Source: Rhizobium leucaenae USDA 9039 (GTDB lineage Bacteria > Pseudomonadota > Alphaproteobacteria > Rhizobiales > Rhizobiaceae). Taken from it: DNA of 64,000 nt. The DNA is taken from contig NZ_AUFB01000005.1 of NCBI RefSeq assembly GCF_000426285.1, positions 1 to 64,000 on the forward strand, written 5' to 3'. Positions 31,737 to 42,359 of this stretch are shown here, one piece after another. The position numbers were made by a program, and so were the translations under genes. Below the pieces are notes generated by a model that saw only the letters and a list, made by a program, of their open reading frames with translations, did not search any database and was not told where the DNA came from. Numbering within the stretch: the stretch's first letter is position 1; every line of letters begins with the position of its first letter.

Positions 31737-32903
31737 ATGCCGCTCGCCCTCTTCGTCCTGGCTTTGAGCTCCTTTGCCATCGGAACGACTGAATTCGTCA
31801 TCATGGGCCTGCTGCCCGAAGTTTCCACTGATCTGTCCGTCAGCATCCCGCAAGCCGGCTGGTTGTTGACCGGCTATGCGCTGGCGGTGGCGATCGGTGC
31901 GCCGATCATGGCTCTGTCCACGGCGCATCTGCGCCGCCGCTCGACGCTGATCATGCTGATGGGCCTGTTCATCCTCGGCAACCTGCTCTGTGCCGTCGCG
32001 CCCGGCTATTGGCTCCTGATGATCGCCCGTGTCGTCACCGCGCTTTGCCATGGCGCCTTCTTCGGCATCGGTTCGGTTGTTGCGGCAAGCCTCGTCACCG
32101 AGGACCGCAAGGCTCGTGCCCTCGCATTGATGTTTACCGGTCTGACGCTCGCCAATGTGCTCGGTGTACCGCTCGGTACCGCGCTCGGCCACGCTTTCGG
32201 CTGGCACGCGCCCTTTTGGGTAATCACGCTGCTGGGCGTCGCCTCGCTTATCGGCTTGGTGCTTGTCCTGCCCAAAGGCGAAGAAGTCCGCCAAGGCAGT
32301 CTTGCCCGCGAACTCTTGGCGCTCCGCGGTCTGGGCCTGTGGTTGTCGCTGATGACAACAGTATTTTTCGCCTCGTCCATGTTCGCGCTGTTCACATATA
32401 TTGCGCCGCTGCTGAGGGAAATCACCGGCGTTTCGCCGCGGTGGGTAACCTTAACACTGCTGCTGATGGGTATCGGCTTGACCATCGGCAATCTCATCGG
32501 CGGCAAGCTTGCAGACTGGCGTCTCGGCACCACGCTTGCCGGCACCTTCGCGGCGATCGCGCTGACCTCGGCCATCTTCAGCATCACCAGCCATTCCTTC
32601 ATCCCAGCCGAGATCACCCTCTTCCTCTGGGCTGCGGCAAGCTTCGCCGCAGTACCGGCGTTACAAATCAACGTCGTTGGTTTCGGCAAGGATGCGCCGA
32701 ACCTGGTGTCGACCATCAATATCGGTGCCTTCAATACCGGCAATGCACTCGGGGCTTGGGTCGGTGGCGTCGTCATCGACGCCGGTTTCTCGCTGTCGCA
32801 GGTACCGCTCGCCGGTGCCGCCATGGCCCTCCTCGGCCTTGCCACCGTGGCGTTGAGCTTCGCGACCGCCAGAGCGAAGAGCGCCACGCTCGCCTCCTCC
32901 TAA
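31737..32903 (+). CDS. MFS exporter, AraJ/SotB-type (DHA1)
   Basis: A 388-residue, 12-helix inner-membrane transporter. It begins 'MPLALFVLALSSFAIGTTEF' and carries 'VIMGLLPEVSTDLSVSIPQ', typical of the AraJ/NepI/SotB group of sugar or purine-like efflux pumps. Motif A is weak ('MALSTAHLRRRSTLI'). It starts one base after the ArsR stop, so ArsR probably controls it. The substrate cannot be deduced. Confidence 0.92.
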   Translation: MPLALFVLALSSFAIGTTEFVIMGLLPEVSTDLSVSIPQAGWLLTGYALAVAIGAPIMALSTAHLRRRSTLIMLMGLFILGNLLCAVAPGYWLLMIARVVTALCHGAFFGIGSVVAASLVTEDRKARALALMFTGLTLANVLGVPLGTALGHAFGWHAPFWVITLLGVASLIGLVLVLPKGEEVRQGSLARELLALRGLGLWLSLMTTVFFASSMFALFTYIAPLLREITGVSPRWVTLTLLLMGIGLTIGNLIGGKLADWRLGTTLAGTFAAIALTSAIFSITSHSFIPAEITLFLWAAASFAAVPALQINVVGFGKDAPNLVSTINIGAFNTGNALGAWVGGVVIDAGFSLSQVPLAGAAMALLGLATVALSFATARAKSATLASS

Positions 32904-32949
32904 GCTTGCCTCCAACACTTAAATCCCATGAAACAGGAAAGGACCTCCC

Positions 32950-34059
32950 ATGAGCAAACTCTTTGAACCCACCAAGCTTGGCGATATCTCCCTCGCCAAC
33001 CGCATCGTCATGGCGCCGCTAACGCGCAATCGCTCCCCCAATGCGGTGCCGAACGACTTGAACGTCAAATACTACGCTCAGCGCGCCACCGCCGGCCTGA
33101 TCATCACCGAAGCGACCGCCATCACCCATCAGGGTCAAGGTTATGCCGACGTACCCGGTCTCTACACAAAGGAAGCCATCGACGGCTGGAAGAAAGTAAC
33201 CGATGCCGTGCATGCAAACGGCGGTAAGATCGTCGTGCAGATGTGGCATGTCGGCCGGATATCCCACACCACGCTGCAGCCGAACGGCGGCAAGCCTGTT
33301 TCCTCCACCTCCAGACGTGCCAATGCCAAGACCTATCTGGTCAATAGCGACGGCACCGGCGCTTTTGCCGATGTCTCGGAACCGCGCGCTCTCGAGGCTT
33401 CGGAAATTCCGGGCATCATCGAAGACTACCGCAAGGCCGCCCGCGCCGCGATCGAAGCGGGTTTTGACGGCGTCGAAATCCATGGCGCCAATGGCTATCT
33501 CATCGATCAGTTCCTGCGCGCTGATGTCAACGATCGTACCGACCAATATGGCGGCTCGATCGAAAACCGCGCCCGTTTCCTCTTCGAAGTCGTGGACGCC
33601 GTGACCAAGGAAGTCGGCGCTGGCCGCACCGCGATCCGCGTCTCGCCGGTAACGCCATCGGGCGATGCCAGCGATCCTCATCCGCAAGCGCTCTTCACCT
33701 ACGTTGTCGAAGGCCTGGCGAAATATGGTCTCGCCTACATTCACGTCGTTGAAGGCCAGACCGGCGGCGCCCGCGACTTCCTGCCCTTCGACTATGACGC
33801 CCTGCACGTCGCCTATCGGGCTGCGGGCGGCAAGGCCGCCTGGATGCTCAACAACGGCTACAACCGCGACATGGCCATCGAAGCGGTCGAAAGCGGCAAG
33901 GCCGATGTCGTTGCCTTCGGCAAGCCCTTCATCTCAAACCCGGACCTCGTTCGCCGGCTGAAGGAAAACGCCCCGCTCAGTGCTCTCAACCAGGCAACGC
34001 TCTATGGCGGCGGCGCAAATGGCTATGCCGACTATCCGACTCTGGACGAAGTGGCTTAA
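32950..34059 (+). CDS. Old Yellow Enzyme-family alkene reductase
   Basis: FMN-dependent NADPH oxidoreductase (NemA/OYE type) that reduces activated C=C bonds and nitro compounds. The 369 residues show 'EATAITHQGQGYADVPGLYT', and the barrel motif 'HGANGYLIDQFLRADVNDRT' with 'DQYGGSIENRARFLFEVVDA'. Size matches E. coli NemA (365). It follows the ArsR-MFS pair by 46 bases with its own GGAAAGGA ribosome site and may be part of that stress operon. Confidence 0.95.
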   Translation: MSKLFEPTKLGDISLANRIVMAPLTRNRSPNAVPNDLNVKYYAQRATAGLIITEATAITHQGQGYADVPGLYTKEAIDGWKKVTDAVHANGGKIVVQMWHVGRISHTTLQPNGGKPVSSTSRRANAKTYLVNSDGTGAFADVSEPRALEASEIPGIIEDYRKAARAAIEAGFDGVEIHGANGYLIDQFLRADVNDRTDQYGGSIENRARFLFEVVDAVTKEVGAGRTAIRVSPVTPSGDASDPHPQALFTYVVEGLAKYGLAYIHVVEGQTGGARDFLPFDYDALHVAYRAAGGKAAWMLNNGYNRDMAIEAVESGKADVVAFGKPFISNPDLVRRLKENAPLSALNQATLYGGGANGYADYPTLDEVA

Positions 34060-34081
34060 CTCGCCCGCTTCGGTCATGACG

Positions 34082-34113
34082 AAAATCCCGCTGTACGGCG
34101 GGATTTTCTTTTT
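34082..34113 (+). terminator. Terminator after the alkene reductase gene
   Basis: AAAATCCCGC (34082-34091) pairs with GCGGGATTTT (34098-34107), and a T-rich tail follows. It begins 22 bases after the stop codon. Confidence 0.9.
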
Positions 34114-34138
34114 GGCGCCAGCCGTTAGAGTAACCCGC

Positions 34139-34939
34139 ATGTTTGATCCCTATCTGAAGCGCTGGTCGCTGACGCCGGACGGCGATGCGATTATCACCCG
34201 TTCCAGCCATCTCCTGCCGGTCATATGGCGCGGCGTGCCTGCCATGCTGAAGGTCGCACTCGATATTGACGAGAAGCTCGGCAGCCAGGTCTTGCGTTGG
34301 TGGAATGGCGACGGTGCCGCGCAGGTCTTCGAACATGACAGCGACGCAGCACTTCTGGAACGAGCGACCGGACCGAGGTCCCTGTTGACGATGGCGATGG
34401 AAGGCGGTGATGACGAGGCAAGCCGGATCATCTGCCGCACGGCCGCAAAGCTTCACGCACCACGGTCAACGCCGTTGCCGGATTTGGTCCCGCTTGACCG
34501 CTGGTTCCGCGAGCTGGAGCCGGCGGCGCGCGTCCATGGCGGCCTTCTCGCCACCTGCGCTGAGATTGCCCGTCACCTGCTTGCAGATCAGCGCGATCTC
34601 ACCGTGCTGCATGGCGATATCCACCATGAGAATATCATGGATTTCGGTCCGCGCGGCTGGCTCGCCATCGACCCGAAGCGCGTTCACGGTGAACGCGGTT
34701 ACGATTTTGCCAATACCTTCTGCAATCCGGAACTCCCCATCGTCACCGCTCCCGGTCGCCTGCAGCGTCAATTGCCGATCGTCTGCAGCGAAGCGAGACT
34801 GGAGCCGAAGCGGATGCTGCAATGGATCGTCGCCTATGCCGGCCTCTCCGCCGCCTGGTTTCTCAGCGACGGCGATACCAAGAATGCCGAGTCGGATTTT
34901 GCCGTCGCTGCGATAGCGCTTGCCGAACTTCGGACCTAA
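34139..34939 (+). CDS. Aminoglycoside phosphotransferase-like kinase (APH(6)/StrB type)
   Basis: A 266-residue kinase with the protein-kinase-like fold. The catalytic loop is 'LTVLHGDIHHENIMDFGPRG' (HGD...N) and the metal-binding DFG-like Asp is in 'LAIDPKRVHGERGYDFANTF'. The closest enzyme class I know is streptomycin 6-phosphotransferase, with the same 'GDIHHENI' and 'IDPK' pattern. Chromosomal copies are frequent in soil bacteria and need not give resistance. I chose ATG 34139; its start lies just after the terminator above, so it has its own promoter. Confidence 0.88.
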   Translation: MFDPYLKRWSLTPDGDAIITRSSHLLPVIWRGVPAMLKVALDIDEKLGSQVLRWWNGDGAAQVFEHDSDAALLERATGPRSLLTMAMEGGDDEASRIICRTAAKLHAPRSTPLPDLVPLDRWFRELEPAARVHGGLLATCAEIARHLLADQRDLTVLHGDIHHENIMDFGPRGWLAIDPKRVHGERGYDFANTFCNPELPIVTAPGRLQRQLPIVCSEARLEPKRMLQWIVAYAGLSAAWFLSDGDTKNAESDFAVAAIALAELRT

Positions 34940-34945
34940 CGCGCC

Positions 34946-35920
34946 TTACCGTCCCGGCAAGCAGCCGAGTGCCGTTAGGCTCGTCTTCACCGCCTCGTCG
35001 ATCGGAGTATGCGGCTCCTCGCCGAGCACAGCCACCAGCCTGTCATTTCTCATCTGCAGCGGCACCTTCCAGAGATAGCGCATTTCACGCAACTCTTTCA
35101 TCAGCGGCACGAAAGGCGCAGCAAACGGTAGTATCCACCAGGGAAAGGATTTTACTTTCACCTTATGTCCGACCGCCCGCTCGATCGCACCGATCATCTG
35201 CTGGCCGTCACCATCCCAATGGCCGCGCATATGGTAGACAGCAAAAGTGGGAAGCGCGTCGCCTTTCTCGATCAGCCGGATCATTGTTTCCGCGACATCG
35301 GGCAGATAGGCCCATTGATGGCCGATGCCCGCTTTGCCCGGGTTGGTCACCGACGCCACCGGCTTGCCGGGTTTTACGATGCCCTGCGAGAACCAGCTAT
35401 TGGTGACGCGCTCGCCGAAGAAATCCCCGGCACGGACAATGATGACGGGCGTGCCGGCCTCTGCCGCCGCCTTCAGGCGCCGCTCCATTTCGACGCGAAT
35501 CGCACCCTTGCGTGTCTGCGGATGCTGCGGGCTGTCTTCGGTCACATTGGGAAGGACATCCGGCCCGAAATTATAGACCGTGCCCGGCAGGACAATCCTC
35601 GCACCGACCGCTTTCGCCGCCGCGATCGTGCTGTCGAGCATCGGCAGCACCAGTTGCCCCCAATTGCGATAGCCGGGCGGATTGACGGCATGCACGATAA
35701 CCTCAGCGCCTGTGGCCGCCTGCAATACGTCGCTCGCCTGCATCGCGTCTCCCTGCACGCAATCGAAGCCGGGCTCGCGGCGCGCGGCTTCGGCCGCGTT
35801 GCGGTTCAGCGCCCGGATGCGCCAGCCATGGGCAGCGAGCCCGCGAGCGACGGCGCCGCCGATACCGCCAGTAGCGCCTAGTATGAGAGCGGTCTTTCCA
35901 GTGTTCATCTGCTCAGTCAT
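34946..35920 (-). CDS. NAD(P)-dependent epimerase/dehydratase-like short-chain dehydrogenase
   Basis: A 324-residue extended SDR with the nucleotide loop 'ALILGATGGIGGAVARGLAA' and 'RALNRNAAEAARREPGFDCV'. The catalytic Tyr-Lys pair is not obvious: 'GTVYNFGPDV' may hold the Tyr but there is no standard YxxxK. It could act on a sugar nucleotide or a quinone. I chose ATG 35920 because GGAG stands 6 bases before it; two ATGs further upstream lack spacing. It is divergent from the LysR gene at 36011, which probably regulates it. Confidence 0.85.
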   Translation of the reverse strand: MTEQMNTGKTALILGATGGIGGAVARGLAAHGWRIRALNRNAAEAARREPGFDCVQGDAMQASDVLQAATGAEVIVHAVNPPGYRNWGQLVLPMLDSTIAAAKAVGARIVLPGTVYNFGPDVLPNVTEDSPQHPQTRKGAIRVEMERRLKAAAEAGTPVIIVRAGDFFGERVTNSWFSQGIVKPGKPVASVTNPGKAGIGHQWAYLPDVAETMIRLIEKGDALPTFAVYHMRGHWDGDGQQMIGAIERAVGHKVKVKSFPWWILPFAAPFVPLMKELREMRYLWKVPLQMRNDRLVAVLGEEPHTPIDEAVKTSLTALGCLPGR

Positions 35921-36010
35921 CGTCATCTCCATTGGTTGATGAGATGACTATGCAGCACAGCCTTGATAAACGAAATTGCCAAAAAATCTGCACATGATAT
36001 ACAAAAATCT

Positions 36011-36910
36011 ATGGCTATCGCATCGGAACCAAGCTGGGATTTCTACCGCACCTTCCTCGCCGTACTCTGTCACGGCTCGCTTTCGGCTGCTGCCCGCGAA
36101 CTCGGCCTGACCCAGCCGACCATCGGCCGCCATATCGACGCGCTGGAAGAAACTGTCGGCGCCGAGCTCTTCACGCGCTCGCAGCAAGGCCTTCTTCCGA
36201 CCGACGCTGCCCTCGCCCTCAAACCCTATGCGGAAACCCTGGCCAGTACGACCGCCGCCCTGCTGCGCGTCGCCTCTGAGGCGCGCGATAGCGTCAAAGG
36301 CACCGTGCGCATTAGCGCCAGCGAGGTCATCGGCGCGGAAGTCTTGCCGTCGATCCTGGCCGGGCTGCAGGCCGCGCACCCCGATCTGACCATCGAGCTC
36401 TCCGCCTCCGACGCTGTTGAGGACCTATTGCAACGGGAAGCGGATATCGCCGTGCGCATGGTCGCACCCACGCAGGATGCACTGCTGGCGCGCCGTATCG
36501 GTGTCATTCCCCTTGGCTTGTTCGCACACCGCAACTATCTAAAGCGATATGGCGAACCCAAAAGCATCGGCGAGTTACGCCATCATAAGCTGATCGGTTT
36601 CGACCGCCAGACCGCTTACATCCGCACGATGTTGAAACGCTATCCGCTGCTTGACGGCATCTCCTTCGCCTTCAAGTCGGATCACAGCATCGCGCTGCAT
36701 AACGCCTTGTGCGCCGGCATCGGCATCAGCTTCCATCAAGTGCCGCTTGCAAAAAGAGATGAAAATCTTGTCCGACTGCTCCCGGAGATCGAACTCTCGC
36801 TCGACACTTGGGTCGCCATGCATGAGAATCTGAAGACGTCGCCGCGCTGCCGCGTGACGTTCGATGCGCTGGTGGCCGGATTGCTGGACTACACCAAAAT
36901 CGGCGCCTAG
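36011..36910 (+). CDS. LysR-family transcriptional regulator
   Basis: A 299-residue LTTR with the helix-turn-helix 'GSLSAAARELGLTQPTIGRH' and an effector domain beginning near residue 90 ('GTVRISASEVIGAEVLPSIL'). It is divergent from the short-chain dehydrogenase gene with 90 bases between them, the usual LTTR-target arrangement. The upstream in-frame codons lie in the intergenic region, and ATG 36011 gives the standard N-terminus. Confidence 0.94.
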   Translation: MAIASEPSWDFYRTFLAVLCHGSLSAAARELGLTQPTIGRHIDALEETVGAELFTRSQQGLLPTDAALALKPYAETLASTTAALLRVASEARDSVKGTVRISASEVIGAEVLPSILAGLQAAHPDLTIELSASDAVEDLLQREADIAVRMVAPTQDALLARRIGVIPLGLFAHRNYLKRYGEPKSIGELRHHKLIGFDRQTAYIRTMLKRYPLLDGISFAFKSDHSIALHNALCAGIGISFHQVPLAKRDENLVRLLPEIELSLDTWVAMHENLKTSPRCRVTFDALVAGLLDYTKIGA

Positions 36911-36976
36911 CGGGCCGCCGCGAAGCGAGACTTCGTCGATGCGATTGTCGACCAGGCATCACGCAAGCCGCAGCGT

Positions 36977-37258
36977 TCAGGCGCCCGGAGCCGTATCGAC
37001 AGGCGGGAAACGCACCTTGCCATCGACAACCTCAGTTTCCGGTCGGTCGCCGCCATCGGTATATTCTTCATGCCATTTGCCCCGCTCGTCCTGCCAACTG
37101 ATCTCGGCCGAATCGCCGCCGACCTGCTGCTCCGCAGCCACGATCCTGGCCGCCTCCACCGCTTCGGAATGAGTCGGAAATGCTTCGGAATAGACTTCGC
37201 CGAAACGATATGCCCATCCTCCGTCATGTGGCACAATTTCGTAAGTGACCTTGACCAT
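36977..37258 (-). CDS. DUF2188 domain protein
   Basis: A 93-residue small soluble protein. The N-terminal ~60 residues ('VPHDGGWAYRFGEVYSEAFP' to 'HSEAVEAARIVAAEQQ') match the DUF2188 pattern, in which a short beta-hairpin is followed by a helix. The rest is acidic and Pro-rich ('ERGKWHEEYTDGGDRPETEV'). Function unknown. It lies alone between LysR and the antiporter gene. Confidence 0.8.
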   Translation of the reverse strand: MVKVTYEIVPHDGGWAYRFGEVYSEAFPTHSEAVEAARIVAAEQQVGGDSAEISWQDERGKWHEEYTDGGDRPETEVVDGKVRFPPVDTAPGA

Positions 37259-37489
37259 TCACAGCCTCCTTCTCATCTGCCAAGACCTTGGGCTCCGAGT
37301 GCTACCCGGCAGGACCGCGGTCCATCTCAGACGATTTGCAAGGATGCCGCGATATTGGGTTGGGCAGACCGATCACGGTAGTATTCCATTAAACGGCGCG
37401 GACTGCAAATCTTGTCATCCACGCGCATGCTTGATGTGAGAAATCATTGATTTAGACTGCGAAAGTAAATCCGCGCGAAAGGTAAGGAC

Positions 37490-38587
37490 TTGGCAATATC
37501 GAGCTGGCTGAAGCAGGAAAAGCTCCTGATCATCGCATTCGCAATCGCTGTGATCGCTTATCTCGGCGAGCATGCGGTGCTGGATATGGGGCGGGTAGCA
37601 TCACTGTTGGCCGCTGCCGCATTGATTGCAACCATCGTCCTTGTCTCGATGCGCGTCGCTCATCACGCCGAGATTTTGGCCACGAAAGTCGGCGATCCCT
37701 ATGGCACGATGATCCTGACGCTGTCGGCCGTCGCCGTCGAAGTGATCATGCTGGCAATATTGATGGGCGGCGAAAGCTCGCCGACGCTCGTGCGCGATAC
37801 GATCTATTCCGCCGTCATGCTCGACATCAACGGCATTCTCGGCCTCGCCGCCCTTCTGGGCGGGCTGAAACATGGCGAGCAGCCCTATAACGATGATTCC
37901 AGCAAGACCTACGGCGTGATGATCCTGACCGCGATGGCCATTTCGATGGTCGTGCCGGAATTCATACCCGATGTGAAATGGCACTATTACTCCGCTTTCA
38001 CCATTGTCGCGATGGTCGCGCTCTATGCGCTATTCCTGCGCATGCAGGTGGGCAAGCACAGCTATTTCTTCAGCTACAGCTATCCGCGCAGCGAGAAGAA
38101 ACAGGGCGCTCGAGAGGATCATCATGACGAAGGCCCAACGGCGACCTCTATTGTTACGATCCTGATCGGCGTCGTGCTGATCGGCGTTCTTGCCGAGTTC
38201 ATGTCCGCCTTCATGGATGTCGGCCTCAGAGGCAGCGGCGCGCCGCCGGCGATCGCCGCCATCGTCGTCGCCGCCATTTCCGCCGCACCCGAAATCCTGA
38301 CGGCATTGCGCGCGGCATTGCGGAACCGCATGCAGGCGACCATCAACATCGCCATGGGCGCCTCGCTCTCGACCGTTATCCTGACGGTGCCGGTCATGGA
38401 GGCGATTGCGCTCTATACGGGCCAACCCTTCGTCATGGCCATGTCGCCGGCGCAGACAGTGATGATCATGATCACTTTGATCGTAGCCGCGATCAATCTC
38501 AACGACGGCGAGACCAATGCCATCGAAGGGATGACGCATTTCATTCTCTTCGCCACCTTCATTATGCTGACGGCGCTGGGACTTTGA
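37490..38587 (+). CDS. Calcium/proton antiporter of the CaCA family (ChaA-like)
   Basis: A 365-residue membrane protein with about 10-11 helices and the two CaCA alpha repeats: 'LTLSAVAVEVIMLAILMGGE' and 'AAISAAPEILTALRAALRNR'. A His/Asp-rich cytoplasmic loop ('QGAREDHHDEGPTATS') separates the halves. It resembles E. coli ChaA (366), which exports Ca2+ or Na+/K+ for H+. It starts with TTG at 37490, 5 bases after an AAGG-type site. The exact ion is not known. Confidence 0.9.
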   Translation: MAISSWLKQEKLLIIAFAIAVIAYLGEHAVLDMGRVASLLAAAALIATIVLVSMRVAHHAEILATKVGDPYGTMILTLSAVAVEVIMLAILMGGESSPTLVRDTIYSAVMLDINGILGLAALLGGLKHGEQPYNDDSSKTYGVMILTAMAISMVVPEFIPDVKWHYYSAFTIVAMVALYALFLRMQVGKHSYFFSYSYPRSEKKQGAREDHHDEGPTATSIVTILIGVVLIGVLAEFMSAFMDVGLRGSGAPPAIAAIVVAAISAAPEILTALRAALRNRMQATINIAMGASLSTVILTVPVMEAIALYTGQPFVMAMSPAQTVMIMITLIVAAINLNDGETNAIEGMTHFILFATFIMLTALGL

Positions 38588-38678
38588 TTCTTATTTCAAG
38601 GACTTGCACCAACCGGCGGACTCAAATTGCGAAGCGCTTGAATCACTTGATGAAGCCGAAACCATCGGCATGAACGCA

Positions 38679-38705
38679 AAAAGCCCGCCATCTCTGGCGA
38701 GCTTT
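38679..38705 (-). terminator. Rho-independent terminator of aatA
   Basis: On the minus strand the stem-loop CTCGCC-AGAGAT-GGCGGG is followed by CTTTTTGCG. It lies between the convergent antiporter and aminotransferase genes and may serve both. Confidence 0.7.
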
Positions 38706-38727
38706 CATTTGACTTGTCTTCGACTGC

Positions 38728-40065
<1,338 letters not shown>

Positions 40066-40229
40066 CTATATTCTGGATGCCGAATTGTAGGAAACCGGCG
40101 ACAAGCAGGTCACGCCACGCGAACAGACGGCTTCCACGGACACAAAGACGTTACCCTCACAGTAATGAGCCTTGAACAGCAGCGCGCCCACTCCACGTTG
40201 CATAAACAGTTCATGGAGGAGGAGACGGA

Positions 40230-41378
40230 TTGAAGCGCTGTCACAGGATAGGATATTGCGCTGCCCTTGCGGCTTCCGCGCTGCTGGTGGCGAATGCCGC
40301 CCTCGCCGTTCCGGTCAAGACGATCGAGACCCAAAAGGTCAAAGTCAAGATCGAGACGATTGCAAGCGGGCTCAACCATCCCTGGGCAGTCGAAGTGCTG
40401 CCGGATGGAGCCTACCTCGTGACGGAGCGGCCGGGCCGAATGCGCATCATCCGTGACGGCAAAACGTCGGCTCCGATCGCCGGACTGCCGGACATCTATG
40501 CCCGCGGCCAAGGCGGCCTGCTGGACGTGGCTCTCGATCCGAAATTCGCCAGCAATCGCACCATCTATTTCACCGCTTCGGTCGCTGCGGAAGGCGGCAG
40601 CGGCACGGCCGTCTTCCGAGCGGTTCTGTCACCGGACGAGCGGCGGCTGACCGATGTGAAGCGCATCTTTCTGATGAACAAGCTTTCGCGCGGCGACTTG
40701 CAATATGGTTCGCGAATTGCAATCGCCAAGGACGGCAGCCTGTTCGTCAGTCTGGGTGACCGCTTCGAACAGGATCGCGCCCAGGATTTCCACGACGATG
40801 CCGGTTCGATCATCCATATCAGGGCCGACGGCAGCATTCCCGCCGACAATCCGTTCAAGGACGGCGCCAAAGCCCTGCCCGAAATATGGTCCAAGGGACA
40901 TCGTAATCCCGAAGGCATCACCTTCGATACCGCCGATGGCAAGCTCTATACGGCCGAACACGGCGCCAGAGGCGGCGATGAGATCAACACCCCGGAGGCA
41001 GGCAAAAATTACGGCTGGCCGGTCATCTCTTATGGGCGCAACTATTCCGGCACCAAGATCGGCGTCGGCACGGCAAAAGCAGGCATGGAGCAGCCGCTCT
41101 TCTATTGGGACCCCTCGATTGCGCCCGGCGCCATCGCAGTCTACCGCGGCAAAATGTTCCCGGAATGGAAAGGCGACTTCCTCGTCGCCGCGCTGAAATT
41201 CAAGCTGCTGTCCCGTCTCGATCGTAACAGCAGCGGCAAGATTACCGAACTCGAGCGCATGTTCGACGGCAATTTCGGCCGGCTGCGCGATGTCGTGGTG
41301 GCGCCGGATGGAGCCTTGTTGCTAACCACGGATGAGGACAACGGCGCATTGCTGCGTGTTTCCAGGGCAGCGGAATAG
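40230..41378 (+). CDS. Secreted PQQ-type aldose sugar dehydrogenase
   Basis: A 382-residue protein with a signal peptide (to about residue 26, 'LAASALLVANAALA') and a six-bladed beta-propeller of the soluble GSDH/Asd group. Signs are 'LNHPWAVEVLPDGAYLVTER', 'GQGGLLDVALDPKF', 'HRNPEGITFD' and 'AEHGARGGDEINTPEAGKNY'. These periplasmic enzymes oxidise aldoses with PQQ. It starts at TTG 40230 behind a strong GGAGGAGGAGA site. It is followed by a DMT-family exporter 90 bases further on. Confidence 0.92.
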   Translation: MKRCHRIGYCAALAASALLVANAALAVPVKTIETQKVKVKIETIASGLNHPWAVEVLPDGAYLVTERPGRMRIIRDGKTSAPIAGLPDIYARGQGGLLDVALDPKFASNRTIYFTASVAAEGGSGTAVFRAVLSPDERRLTDVKRIFLMNKLSRGDLQYGSRIAIAKDGSLFVSLGDRFEQDRAQDFHDDAGSIIHIRADGSIPADNPFKDGAKALPEIWSKGHRNPEGITFDTADGKLYTAEHGARGGDEINTPEAGKNYGWPVISYGRNYSGTKIGVGTAKAGMEQPLFYWDPSIAPGAIAVYRGKMFPEWKGDFLVAALKFKLLSRLDRNSSGKITELERMFDGNFGRLRDVVVAPDGALLLTTDEDNGALLRVSRAAE

Positions 41379-41468
41379 GATAACGCCTCCGGCCCTTTCG
41401 CCTTGCCCTGAGCAAAAGCAACTGCTAACGGTCGAGTTCCCAGTTCCTCCCCCTCCTGTAGGATTCAG

Positions 41469-42359
41469 ATGACTCGCATACAGGCGAATTTGGTATTGTT
41501 GCTGGCTGCCGCCATCTGGGGCGGAGGCTTCGTCGCACAATCCACCGCGATGAAGGCGATCGGGCCGTTCTGGTTCATCGGCTTGCGCTTCGCCGTCGCC
41601 ACTATCGTCGTTCTGCCCTTCGCGTGGATGGAAAACCGCAAGGCCGAGAAGCCTTTGACGCGCCGGAATTGGCTGTCCTTTTTCCTCGTCGGCGTCGCAC
41701 TCTTCGGCGGAGCGGCAACGCAGCAGATTGGGCTTTTGACCACGACCGTCACCAATTCCAGTTTCATCACCGGCCTCTACGTCGTCTTCGTGCCGCTGAT
41801 CGCCGTCGTCTTCCTGCGCCGGCCGCCGCATTGGATCGTCTGGCCCGCCGCGCTGATGGCGCTTGGCGGTATCTATCTGTTGTCCGGTGGCTCCTTTTCG
41901 CGGCTGACGGTTGGCGATTTCCTGACCGTCATTTGCGCCCTCTTCTGGGCAGCGCAGATCACCCTCGCCGGCTCTTCGGTCAGCGAGACTGGCCGACCGC
42001 TCGGAATCTCAGCCGTACAGTTTGCCGTTACCACCGTGGCTGCTCTTGCCGTCGCCGTAATTGCCGAGCCGATCAGCATCGCCGACATCCAAGGCGCGCT
42101 GGGCGAAATCCTCTATGTCGGCATTTTTTCGTCCGGCCTTGCCTTCGTGCTGCAAGTCATCGGCCAGCGCTACACGACGGCGCCCCAGGCTGCGATCTTT
42201 CTCTCTTCGGAGGCTCTGTTCGGTGCCTCGCTGGGCAGCTTGCTGCTTGGTGAAACCATGGGGCCGTTGGGCTATGCCGGCTGCACTTTGATGTTTATCG
42301 CCATGCTTGCCGTGGAATTGGTGCCGGAACTCGTCCGGCGGCGCAGCGTAGAAGCGTAA
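41469..42359 (+). CDS. DMT-superfamily exporter with two EamA domains
   Basis: A 296-residue inner-membrane protein with about 10 helices in two EamA repeats. The N-terminal repeat begins 'NLVLLLAAAIWGGGFVAQST', the second about residue 150 with 'FLTVICALFWAAQITLAGSS'. Members export amino acids, metabolites or drugs. Substrate unknown. It stands downstream of the sugar dehydrogenase and may share its transcript. Confidence 0.92.
   Translation: MTRIQANLVLLLAAAIWGGGFVAQSTAMKAIGPFWFIGLRFAVATIVVLPFAWMENRKAEKPLTRRNWLSFFLVGVALFGGAATQQIGLLTTTVTNSSFITGLYVVFVPLIAVVFLRRPPHWIVWPAALMALGGIYLLSGGSFSRLTVGDFLTVICALFWAAQITLAGSSVSETGRPLGISAVQFAVTTVAALAVAVIAEPISIADIQGALGEILYVGIFSSGLAFVLQVIGQRYTTAPQAAIFLSSEALFGASLGSLLLGETMGPLGYAGCTLMFIAMLAVELVPELVRRRSVEA

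Noticed and set aside
34139..34939. APH(6)-like gene as an acquired resistance gene
   Set aside because: No insertion sequence or integron is next to it, codon use matches its neighbours, and chromosomal relatives are common in soil bacteria.
37330..37430. tRNA-Cys-like stretch (GACTGCAAATC) before the antiporter gene
   Set aside because: No acceptor stem, T-arm (GTTCAAATC) or CCA-type end can be paired around it.
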